Assembly (NCBI GenBank): GCA_026984515.1
Contig: JALSRZ010000116.1
Span: forward strand, 1-45,147
Direction of reading: 5' to 3'
Length of the DNA stretch: 45,147 nt
From: Thiohalobacter sp.
GTDB taxonomy: Bacteria; Pseudomonadota; Gammaproteobacteria; DSM-19610
The translations under genes and the position numbers were made by a program. Shown one piece after another: positions 27,230 to 34,253 of the stretch. Positions within the stretch are counted from its first letter, which is position 1, and each line of letters opens with the position of its first letter. The notes beneath the pieces were generated by a model. That model saw nothing but the letters and a program-made list of their open reading frames with translations. It did no database searches and had not been told where the DNA came from.

Positions 27230-27778
27230 ATGAGCACTGACACCGAAACAAAACCCTCCCTGCTGATCGTTGACGACGATGAAGTCTTCTGCGAAGTGCT
27301 CGCGGATGCATTAAGCCATCGAGACTACGCAGTAGCTACGGCAAGCACCATACAGGAAGCCCTGGAGAAGACGGCGCAACTGGAACCGGAATATGCCGTT
27401 ATCGACCTGCGTATCGGCCAGGAGTCGGGACTGGTGCTCGCCGGGAAATTGCACGCACTGGACGAAAATACCCGCATGGTCATCCTGACCGGTTACGCCA
27501 GTGTGGCTACGGCCGTTGAAGCCATCAAGCTGGGTGCCGTTCATTATCTTACCAAACCCGCCAACGCGGACGAGATACTGGCCGCGCTGCACAAGGACGA
27601 AGGGGATGCCAGCATACCCCTGTCCGACAACCCGCTGTCCGTCAGACGCCTGGAATGGGAACACCTGCAAAAGGTATTGAACGAATGCGACGGGAACGTA
27701 TCCGCTGCGGCAAGAACCCTGCGCATGCACCGGCGTACGCTGCAGCGCAAACTGGCCAAGCGACCGGTAAAAGACTAG
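27230..27778 (+). CDS. regA: Redox response regulator RegA/PrrA
   Basis: A 182-residue regulator with a receiver (acidic pair at D15-D17, phosphoacceptor D59 in YAVIDLRIG, conserved T in VILTGYAS and K in YLTKPA) and a Fis-type helix-turn-helix at the C-terminus (NVSAAARTLRMHRRTLQRKL). The end LAKRPVKD matches RegA/PrrA/ActR proteins, so the coding region appears intact. The stop TAG lies within the CTAG end of the repeat element. Confidence 0.92.
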   Translation: MSTDTETKPSLLIVDDDEVFCEVLADALSHRDYAVATASTIQEALEKTAQLEPEYAVIDLRIGQESGLVLAGKLHALDENTRMVILTGYASVATAVEAIKLGAVHYLTKPANADEILAALHKDEGDASIPLSDNPLSVRRLEWEHLQKVLNECDGNVSAAARTLRMHRRTLQRKLAKRPVKD

Positions 27779-27958
27779 CCCGCATTTCTCACCGGGTTCC
27801 GTAGCGAGGCGGTGGCAGGTCGTGTGATCAGCGGCGTTCGCGACCGAGGGCCGCGCAGGCATAGTCGACACTATGTCGAGCAGCCCGACCGAGTGAACGC
27901 CGCTTAGCGCGCGGCATGACGCCGCCGCAGCAGGAAGTCGGTGAGAAATGCGGGCTAG
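27775..27958 (+). mobile_element. 184-bp MITE-like repeat, copy 3 (reference copy)
   Basis: A complete element. The terminal inverted repeat CTAGCCCGCATTTCTCACCG occurs at both ends (27775-27794 and its complement ending 27958). A second, inner inverted repeat GCGGCGTTC/GAACGCCGC (27831-27839 and 27895-27903) surrounds a central near-palindrome CATAGTCGACACTATG. The RNA or single-stranded DNA could fold into a long nested hairpin. It lies between the convergent regA and motY genes, and its left CTAG forms the regA stop. Confidence 0.92.
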
Positions 27959-27991
27959 ACATCATAGTGTTAACAGGCCCTAAGGGAACCT

Positions 27992-28873
27992 CTACTGGTC
28001 CGCCAGCCAGACCGTAACGCGTCGATCCCTGCGCCAGGCCGCTTCCCCCGCCGCTTCGGTGCGTGGATTACTTTCGCCGAAGTAACGCGTTTCGATTGCC
28101 TTGCCGGCCACCCCGCGCGAACGCAGGTAACGGGCCGCCATCGCGGTACGCCGACGTGATAACTCCATATTATAGGCGGCTTCACCTCGCGCATCGGCAA
28201 ACCCGCCCAGCACAATGCGAAAATTCCTGCGCTGGCGATATTCGCGGGCAATCTGTTCGAGCGTACGGCGCGCGGCACGGCTCAGACGATCACTGTTGGT
28301 GGCAAAATACACATCCTTTTCGCTGCGCGGTTCGAAATCCAGGGACAACAAACCGGCCGTACATTCCAGGAACGCCGGCAGCGCCGCACGAAACCGGACC
28401 GGTAACAGGGCGACCCGCACCCTTTCCTGGCGTTCACCGGCCGAACCGAACTCAATCACCGGCTGCATGCCGTTCTCCAGCTGCTGGTAAATTTGCATGG
28501 CCTGGTCACGCGGCACACGCAGCGGCGTCCTGCCTTTTTTCAGGGCAAAGCTGCCCAGCACCTGCTGATCCGCGGCGTGATTCCAGGCCGGGGCTTCGAA
28601 ATAGAGGCTGGCCCTGTCATCATCCGGCTGCGGCTGGTCCAGCTGGAGAGAAAACTGCAGCTGGTGTCCCGACACCTGCTCGAACCGGGCACGACCCAAT
28701 TGCGGGATCCGGTGGGTCAGCGCACATTGTCCGGGTCCGGTCTCGACCTCCCAGCTCGACTGTTCCCAACTGGCCTGGAACTGCTGGGTGTTCGCCGCCA
28801 GCGCGGTACTGAGCAAAAGGATCGGAAAACCCAGAACCTGAACCACCAGGCGGCAATAACAGCAACGTTTCAT
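27992..28873 (-). CDS. motY: Flagellar motor protein MotY-like (OmpA-family C-terminus)
   Basis: A 293-residue exported protein with a signal peptide (about 1-27, ending LAA). The N-terminal domain (FQASWEQSSWEVETGPGQCALTHRIP, quoted in parts) matches MotY, and the C-terminal OmpA/peptidoglycan-binding domain has YFATNSDRLSRAARRTLEQ and GGFADARGEAAYNMELSRRRT. MotY forms the T-ring that helps anchor stator units. The ATG at 28873 gives a good signal peptide and the usual length; an ATG at 28942 would add 23 residues. No other flagellar genes are in the window. Confidence 0.82.
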   Translation of the reverse strand: MKRCCYCRLVVQVLGFPILLLSTALAANTQQFQASWEQSSWEVETGPGQCALTHRIPQLGRARFEQVSGHQLQFSLQLDQPQPDDDRASLYFEAPAWNHAADQQVLGSFALKKGRTPLRVPRDQAMQIYQQLENGMQPVIEFGSAGERQERVRVALLPVRFRAALPAFLECTAGLLSLDFEPRSEKDVYFATNSDRLSRAARRTLEQIAREYRQRRNFRIVLGGFADARGEAAYNMELSRRRTAMAARYLRSRGVAGKAIETRYFGESNPRTEAAGEAAWRRDRRVTVWLADQ

Positions 28874-29242
28874 ACCCGGTGTTTCGACGCCCGCACAGTG
28901 CTTCTTGAGTACCGGGCTGGAATCGGATAACTGGCACAACATCTGCTAGGGATATGTCACAATGTGACATTGTCACTAACTGTACGAAATTCAGCCACAT
29001 TCTCCCAATAAAAACATAGACTTTTGTCAGCATGACATGACAAATCGACAGATTGCCGTCTTATCCTGTCGAATAAGCATACAGTTCCTGAAATCCTGCC
29101 ACAGCCCCTGCAAGACTCTATTATTTATATATATTACAACACGATATATAAAATACAGGTGTCGGTATTCCTGCTGACGGTATTTTTAATGTTAGCTTTT
29201 CCTTATTTTCTAATTAGCTAAATAGTCATGATTGAATGGTTA

Positions 29243-29255
29243 TTCTGTCGAAATT
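29243..29255 (+). promoter_or_regulatory. Candidate enhancer site, 13-mer shared with 23269-23281
   Basis: TTCTGTCGAAATT lies about 125 bases upstream of the start predicted from the sigma-54 type promoter at 29345. It is identical to the motif upstream of the SELENBP1-like gene. Further CTGTCGA half-sites occur at 29066-29072 and, inverted, at 29045-29051. A FisR-type activator encoded at 43670 is the obvious candidate to bind here. Confidence 0.5.
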
Positions 29256-29344
29256 CTTATCACTCTCCCGACGCACCTGCCACCTCCATTACCCGCCCAA
29301 TCATAAACACCCTAACCAACTGTTTTAACAAACTTTATTAATTC

Positions 29345-29360
29345 TGGCCCGCAACCTGCA
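29345..29360 (+). promoter_or_regulatory. Sigma-54 (RpoN) type -24/-12 promoter of the sulfur operon
   Basis: TGGCCCGCAACCTGCA has GG and GC with a 10-base gap and fits TGGCACG-N4-TTGCW closely. It shares TGGCCCG and the C-TGC end with the site upstream of 22801. Transcription would begin near 29371, about 105 bases before the first gene. Confidence 0.7.
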
Positions 29361-29477
29361 ATAAGCCGCCGCAGTTCGGGCATGGACCCGGATAAAAACA
29401 TACCAGCGCGGGTAACCGCCAAAACAGAACCGGCACCGGCTCCATAACATGAACCGGGTGCCCGAAGGACGGGAAAA

Positions 29478-29909
29478 ATGGAAAATTTTACGCCAGTGGC
29501 ATCACTGGTCGGTGGAGTATTGATTGGACTCGCCGGCGCTGCCATGCTGTTTTTCAACGCCAGGATCGCCGGCATCAGCGGTATCTACGGTGGTCTGCTG
29601 AACGCCAAAAAAGGGGATACCCTGTGGCGGGCTGTATTCATCGCAGGTCTGCTGAGCGGCGGATTGATCCTCAGTCTGTTTCAGCCCCAGATGCTCGAAT
29701 TCGAAATGAACCGTACCACCGGGGCCATCATCGTCGCCGGCCTGCTGGTCGGTTTCGGCGCCCGCCTGGGGAATGGCTGTACCAGTGGCCACGGTGTCTG
29801 TGGTATCGGCCGCCTCGCACCACGCTCCATCGTCGCTGCCATCACCTTCATCATCACCGGCTCCATCACTGCCATCGTCATCAACCACTTTTTTGGAGGG
29901 AGCATCTGA
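29478..29909 (+). CDS. YeeE/YedE-family transporter, first half
   Basis: A 143-residue membrane protein with four or so helices. It has the family motif GFGARLGNGCTSGHGVCG, with cysteines C101 and C108 in the region that lines the pathway in YeeE-type thiosulfate importers. Short YeeE/YedE halves encoded as pairs (PmpA/PmpB style) are common near sulfide-oxidation genes. It likely moves a reduced sulfur compound or sulfane sulfur across the inner membrane; the substrate is inferred. It is the first gene of an eleven-gene unit, and its stop overlaps the next start. Confidence 0.85.
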   Translation: MENFTPVASLVGGVLIGLAGAAMLFFNARIAGISGIYGGLLNAKKGDTLWRAVFIAGLLSGGLILSLFQPQMLEFEMNRTTGAIIVAGLLVGFGARLGNGCTSGHGVCGIGRLAPRSIVAAITFIITGSITAIVINHFFGGSI

Positions 29910-30403
29910 TGGCTGCCTATATCGTTCTGTTTCTCTGTGGCCTGATGTTCTCCCTGGGGCTCGGCATTTCCGGGATGACCCAGCCCGAAAAAGTCATCGG
30001 TTTCCTGGATTTCGTCGGCAACTGGGATCCCAGCCTGATGCTGGTACTACTGGGCGCCGTGATTACCTATTTCATTGCCCAGCGATTCATCCTGGTGCGT
30101 GAAACCTCGGTACTGGGTGATAAATTCCAGTTACCCACCCGCATGGATATCGACCCACAGCTGGTGGTCGGCGCAGCCATGTTTGGTACCGGCTGGGGAA
30201 TGGTGGGCTTCTGCCCGGGGCCGGCCCTGACCTCGTGCATCACCGGCACCACCGAAGTACTCGAATTCGTCATCGCCATGTCACTGGGCATGTACCTGTT
30301 CGGCGCACTGCACCTGCGCTACAGCCGTGAACCGGACGGCGGCGCCAGTCCGCTGGATCACCCGAATACTGCCGGCGCACAGACCTCGGCACGGAGCGCC
30401 TGA
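29909..30403 (+). CDS. YeeE/YedE-family (DUF6691) transporter, second half
   Basis: A 164-residue partner of the preceding protein. It shows LGLGISGMTQPEKVIGFLDF near the N-terminus and GTGWGMVGFCPGPALTS, the second Cys-containing pore motif of the family. The ATG at 29909 shares one base with the previous stop (TGATG) and has GGAGGG upstream. The two halves probably form one transporter. A hydrophilic tail of about 30 residues ends the protein. Confidence 0.85.
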   Translation: MAAYIVLFLCGLMFSLGLGISGMTQPEKVIGFLDFVGNWDPSLMLVLLGAVITYFIAQRFILVRETSVLGDKFQLPTRMDIDPQLVVGAAMFGTGWGMVGFCPGPALTSCITGTTEVLEFVIAMSLGMYLFGALHLRYSREPDGGASPLDHPNTAGAQTSARSA

Positions 30404-30414
30404 GGAACCCGACC

Positions 30415-31221
30415 ATGGTCAAGAGAACCCTTTTTGGCTCCAGTGTACGTCGCCTGGTTACGCTCCTGGTGCTGGGCACTGTGGGCTACGCCGCCTACTC
30501 CAGTTACAAGCGGAGCGATTCGCTGACCGTCGAGACGGACCCGCTCGCCGCACAAAAAGGCGAGGAACTGGCGCGCAACGGGCGCGACGGCATCGCGGCC
30601 TGTTCCAGCTGTCACGGTGAAAACGGTGAAGGCAACTTTGAACTGGGCTACCCGCGCCTGGCCGGCCTGCACCCGAAATACCTCGCCAAGCAGTTGCACG
30701 ATTTCGCCCGTGACCAGATGGATATCGGGGTAAAAGTGGACCCAATCGCGCGCGACTACACGCAAACGCCCCGCATCTACAAGGATCTCACCATCTTCTC
30801 GCCCGGTATTCGCCGCGACCCGATGATGAACCCGATCGCACGGGCGCTGAGCGAGGAGGATATTTTCAACCTCTCTAATTACTACGCCAGCCTGCCCTTC
30901 ACGGCGAAACCGGAGGCCGTCGATTTTGAAACCCTGGAGCGCGGTCACGATCTGGCCCTGCGCGGCAAACCGGAATACATGATGCCGCGCTGCAATGCCT
31001 GCCACGGGCCGGATGGCGAAGGCTTCGGGGAACACTTTCCGCCACTGGCCGGTCAGCCGCCGCAGTACCTGATCAAACAGATCAGCAAATGGCAAAACGG
31101 TGACCGTGACAACGACCAGTTATCGATGATGAAAAACACCGCCAACCTGCTGACCGACGGCGACAAGATCAACGCCGCACGCTACTACAGCAACAAGTCG
31201 TACCAGGTCAACGTGGAGTAA
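30415..31221 (+). CDS. Membrane-anchored dihaem cytochrome c
   Basis: A 268-residue protein with an uncleaved-looking N-terminal helix (about 12-30) and two haem c sites, C63-SSC-H67 and C193-NAC-H197, each in a cytochrome c4-like fold half (HGENGEGNFELGYPRLAG; HGPDGEGFGEHFPPLAGQ). Methionines later in each half could be axial ligands. It would carry electrons on the periplasmic side, probably from the TsdA-like protein encoded next toward terminal oxidases. It is 11 bases after the YeeE pair and 6 before the next gene. Confidence 0.88.
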   Translation: MVKRTLFGSSVRRLVTLLVLGTVGYAAYSSYKRSDSLTVETDPLAAQKGEELARNGRDGIAACSSCHGENGEGNFELGYPRLAGLHPKYLAKQLHDFARDQMDIGVKVDPIARDYTQTPRIYKDLTIFSPGIRRDPMMNPIARALSEEDIFNLSNYYASLPFTAKPEAVDFETLERGHDLALRGKPEYMMPRCNACHGPDGEGFGEHFPPLAGQPPQYLIKQISKWQNGDRDNDQLSMMKNTANLLTDGDKINAARYYSNKSYQVNVE

Positions 31222-31227
31222 GCGGAA

Positions 31228-32136
31228 ATGAAACAGGCATTTTTACCACTACTGTCACTGAGCATCCTCGTTACACTGGCAGCGCCGCTGCACGCTGAAC
31301 CGACCGATCCGCTGGAAGTGCGCCCGACCCTGGTGGAACCACAGGTCAGCCTGCCCACCAACCTGGTCACCGTGCCGGTGGTCAACCCGGGCGAATACTT
31401 TGTGCCACCCCTGGTGGACGACATCCCGGACGACAAGACCGGCGACATGATTCGCTGGGGCCGCAATATTTTTGTGAATACCCAGAAGTATGCGCCGCGT
31501 TATGCCGGCAACGGACTCAACTGTGTCAGCTGTCACCTGTCGGAAGGCCGCCAGCCCTACGCGGCACCGCTGTGGTCGGCCTACCCCATCTACCCGATTC
31601 AGCGTAACAAGACCAAAACGGTGGTGACCTTCCCGCAGCGTATCCAGGATTGTTTCAAGTACAGCCTGGACGGTATCGCACCCACTGTCGACGCACCGGA
31701 AATGGATGCCCTGGTGACCTACGCCAAGTGGCTGTCGACGGCCGCACCGGTAGGTGTGGTGCTACCCGGCCGGGGCTTCGCCAGCATCAAAAAGACGCAT
31801 GACCCCTCTCCTATCGAAGGAGAAATCATCTACAAGTCCCGCTGCGCCCTGTGCCACGGCGAAAACGGAGAAGGCCAGAAAAACCGTGACGGTGTCGGTT
31901 ACATGTTCCCGCCGCTGTGGGGCACGGATTCCTTCAACCGTGCCGCCGGCCTGAATAAAGTCAAGACCGCCGCGCAGTTCATCAAGGCCAACATGCCGCT
32001 GGGCGCCGGCTACACCCTGAACGACGACGAGTCGCTCGATGTCGCTGCCTACATGTGGATTCACTTTCGCCCGGACGATCCGCGCAAGTCGTTTTTCATG
32101 AACCGTTTCGCTCCCAAGCCGGGAGGCGCCAACTGA
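31228..32136 (+). CDS. TsdA-like dihaem cytochrome c
   Basis: A 302-residue periplasmic protein with a signal peptide (about 1-23, ending LHA). Haem sites are C99-VSC-H103 and C206-ALC-H210. The stretch NCVSCHLSEGRQPYAAPL followed by FPQRIQDCFKYSLDG and WLSTAAPVG closely follows thiosulfate dehydrogenase TsdA. C142 corresponds to the cysteine ligand of the active-site haem in that family. TsdA couples two thiosulfates to tetrathionate and can work in reverse. The present substrate may differ, so no symbol is assigned. Confidence 0.75.
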   Translation: MKQAFLPLLSLSILVTLAAPLHAEPTDPLEVRPTLVEPQVSLPTNLVTVPVVNPGEYFVPPLVDDIPDDKTGDMIRWGRNIFVNTQKYAPRYAGNGLNCVSCHLSEGRQPYAAPLWSAYPIYPIQRNKTKTVVTFPQRIQDCFKYSLDGIAPTVDAPEMDALVTYAKWLSTAAPVGVVLPGRGFASIKKTHDPSPIEGEIIYKSRCALCHGENGEGQKNRDGVGYMFPPLWGTDSFNRAAGLNKVKTAAQFIKANMPLGAGYTLNDDESLDVAAYMWIHFRPDDPRKSFFMNRFAPKPGGAN

Positions 32137-32137
32137 C

Positions 32138-33802
32138 ATGAGTCCCGCCGAGATCAAACACACACTGGCCGGCCGCTTCTTTCCGTTTACGGAATGGCTG
32201 CCCATGCTGGACGCCGACACCATACGCAGTGACGTCTGGGCCGGCGTGGCGGCAGGCATCCTGATCCTGCCACAGGCCATTGCCCTGGCCACCATGGCCG
32301 GCCTGCCGCCGGAAGTGGGCCTGTACACGTCCATCTTTCCCATCTTCGTCTCGGCGCTGTTCGGCTCCTCCTGGCACGTGCTGTCGGGGCCCAACACCTC
32401 GATCTCTGTCATGGTGGCGACCATCGTGGGTGCCTATGCCAGCATCGGCACACCGGACTGGATCATGTACACACTGACGCTGACGTTCATCGCCGGCGCC
32501 ATCCAGCTGCTGTTCGGCATCCTTAGACTGGGCGCCGTATTCAATTACTTTTCCCACACGGTGATGGTTGCCATCGTCACCGGCGTGGGTGTCATCATCA
32601 TTGTCCAGCAGATCGGCAACTTTTTCGGCATGACCGTCAATCCCGGCGAACCGGTCGAAGACACCCTGTACTCGATCTTTTTCCGCATCCCCGATGCCAA
32701 CTGGTGGGCAGCCTCACTGGGCATCCTGACGGTAGGAAGCGGTATGTTCGTCAAGCGCTTCTTCCCGAAACTCCCCTATATTATTGTTGCCGTGATCGTC
32801 GGCATGCTCGGTGGCTGGCTGCTGGACCTGTTGTTCGGCAGCGGCAACATCAATGTCGACAAGCTGGGTTACCTGTCCCTGGAGGCCCTGCCGCTGTCCG
32901 CACCGGATTTCAGTCCGACCAACTTCTACGAGGCCGCTGAAGGTCTCATCATGGGCGGCTTCATTATCGCTTTCCTTGGGCTGATGCAGTCAGCGGTGAT
33001 TGCCCGCGCCATGGCGGTGCGATCGGGGCAGCACGTGGATATCGACCAGGAGGTCATCGGCCAGGGCCTGTCCAATATCGCTGGCAGCTTTCTTACCTGC
33101 TTCCCGAGTTGCGGCTCTTTCAACCGCAGCGCCTCCAATATCGATATGGGCGGCAGGACCCCGCTGGTCGGTATCGTCTCGGCCATCGTGCTGGCACTGC
33201 TGGTGGTCTTTGCATCGCCGGTAATCGCGCAGATGCCCCTGTCCGTGATGGCCGGCATCCTGTTCCTGGTAGGCGCAGCACTGATCAAGGTAAAGGATAT
33301 CCGCACCCTGCTGTCGGTACGCGGCGAAGCCCGCATCTCTTTCCTGCTGGTCTGCTTCACCACTGTATACGGTGGCCTGCAGTGGGGCGTCCTGCTGGGC
33401 ATCGCGGTATCCATCATTGCCTACATGCGCGCCGTATCGCGGCCAGAATTCGACGTCCTGTTCGAAAACGAAGCGGAACAGTACATGCCGGAAGGCGTCG
33501 ACGACGCGACCGTCGTGCAGCTCTCGGGCAGCCTTTTCTTCGGCTCGACACACACCGTGGAACGCGCGCTGGCAGATATCGCGCGCGACGACCAGCGCGG
33601 CAAACCCCTGATCATTGCCGGTGAGCTCATCGACAACATGGACGACGCGGGCGTCGCCACGCTGGCCCAGGAAGCCCGCAAGCGCAAGGAAGCAGGCAAC
33701 GGCCTGATCCTGTGGCTGCGTGACCATAACCTGGATGAATTACTCAAACGAAACGGTCTGTTCACCCTGCTGGGAACAGGCAACATCCACTACGCCACAT
33801 AA
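32138..33802 (+). CDS. SulP-family anion transporter with STAS domain
   Basis: A 554-residue inner-membrane transporter of the SLC26/SulP family. About a dozen helices (30-430) include LPQAIALATMAGLPPEVGLYTS, quoted in part as LPQAIALATMAGLPPEVGLY, and SGPNTSISVMV. FPSCGSFNRSASNIDMGGRTP is a further core motif. A C-terminal STAS domain (about 440-554) follows. Members move sulfate, bicarbonate or dicarboxylates. In this operon export or import of sulfate or a related oxyanion is plausible. It starts 1 base after the preceding stop. Confidence 0.88.
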   Translation: MSPAEIKHTLAGRFFPFTEWLPMLDADTIRSDVWAGVAAGILILPQAIALATMAGLPPEVGLYTSIFPIFVSALFGSSWHVLSGPNTSISVMVATIVGAYASIGTPDWIMYTLTLTFIAGAIQLLFGILRLGAVFNYFSHTVMVAIVTGVGVIIIVQQIGNFFGMTVNPGEPVEDTLYSIFFRIPDANWWAASLGILTVGSGMFVKRFFPKLPYIIVAVIVGMLGGWLLDLLFGSGNINVDKLGYLSLEALPLSAPDFSPTNFYEAAEGLIMGGFIIAFLGLMQSAVIARAMAVRSGQHVDIDQEVIGQGLSNIAGSFLTCFPSCGSFNRSASNIDMGGRTPLVGIVSAIVLALLVVFASPVIAQMPLSVMAGILFLVGAALIKVKDIRTLLSVRGEARISFLLVCFTTVYGGLQWGVLLGIAVSIIAYMRAVSRPEFDVLFENEAEQYMPEGVDDATVVQLSGSLFFGSTHTVERALADIARDDQRGKPLIIAGELIDNMDDAGVATLAQEARKRKEAGNGLILWLRDHNLDELLKRNGLFTLLGTGNIHYAT

Positions 33803-33815
33803 GGAAGACAGGACA

Positions 33816-34238
33816 ATGATGATCAAACACTGGTTTCTGGCTTGCGTGCTGACACTCGCTGCGGCTTCCGCCAACGCCGTGGAACAGGTCAAGTACCGGG
33901 TTCTTCTACAGGTCAGCGAAAACAGCATCGACAAGATGAACACCGCGCTGAACAACGCGCGCAACCTGCAGGAGCAGTTCGGCCCGGACAATGTCGAGGT
34001 CGAAATCGTGGTCTACGGCGACGGGGTCAATACCCTGAAGTACTATGCCCCGATCCCCATTGGCGACAAGGTGGAGGAGCTGACCACCAAGGGCGTCTAC
34101 ATCGCCATCTGTGAAATCGCCATGCGCAGCCACAAGCTGCGTCCTTCCGACATGCTGCAGCAGGTCCGTTACGTGGATTCCGGCGTTGCCGAGCTGGTCG
34201 AAAAACAGCACGAGGGCTGGGCGTATATCCGCCCCTGA
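33816..34238 (+). CDS. Exported DsrE-family protein
   Basis: A 140-residue protein with a signal peptide (about 1-21, ending ANA) and a DsrE/YchN-like fold: YRVLLQVSEN, the acidic VEVEIVVYGDGV, then YIAICEIAMRSHKL with the conserved cysteine C99. The C-terminus SGVAELVEKQHEGWAYIRP is typical. Cytoplasmic relatives carry persulfide sulfur; this one is periplasmic. The ATG at 33816 (or 33819) starts the signal peptide; an upstream extension overlaps the SulP gene and is not credible. Confidence 0.85.
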   Translation: MMIKHWFLACVLTLAAASANAVEQVKYRVLLQVSENSIDKMNTALNNARNLQEQFGPDNVEVEIVVYGDGVNTLKYYAPIPIGDKVEELTTKGVYIAICEIAMRSHKLRPSDMLQQVRYVDSGVAELVEKQHEGWAYIRP

Positions 34239-34253
34239 CACGGCATACCAGGC

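Larger units (their letters stand above)
28874..29477. other. About 600-base AT-rich intergenic control region
   Basis: No gene was found. It contains inverted repeats ATGTCAC-AAT-GTGACAT (28954-28970) and TTTGTCA-N8-TGACAAA (29023-29044), then TCGACAG-N14-CTGTCGA (29045-29072). It also holds the 13-base motif at 29243-29255 and the sigma-54 type promoter at 29345-29360. This density suggests a complex upstream control region for the operon at 29478. Confidence 0.55.

Noticed and set aside
28932-28947. TGGCACAACATCTGCT on the plus strand, a good sigma-54 type match
   Set aside because: It lies over 500 bases from the next rightward gene and overlaps the possible upstream start of motY; the box at 29345 is far better placed. 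Left as a weak alternative.
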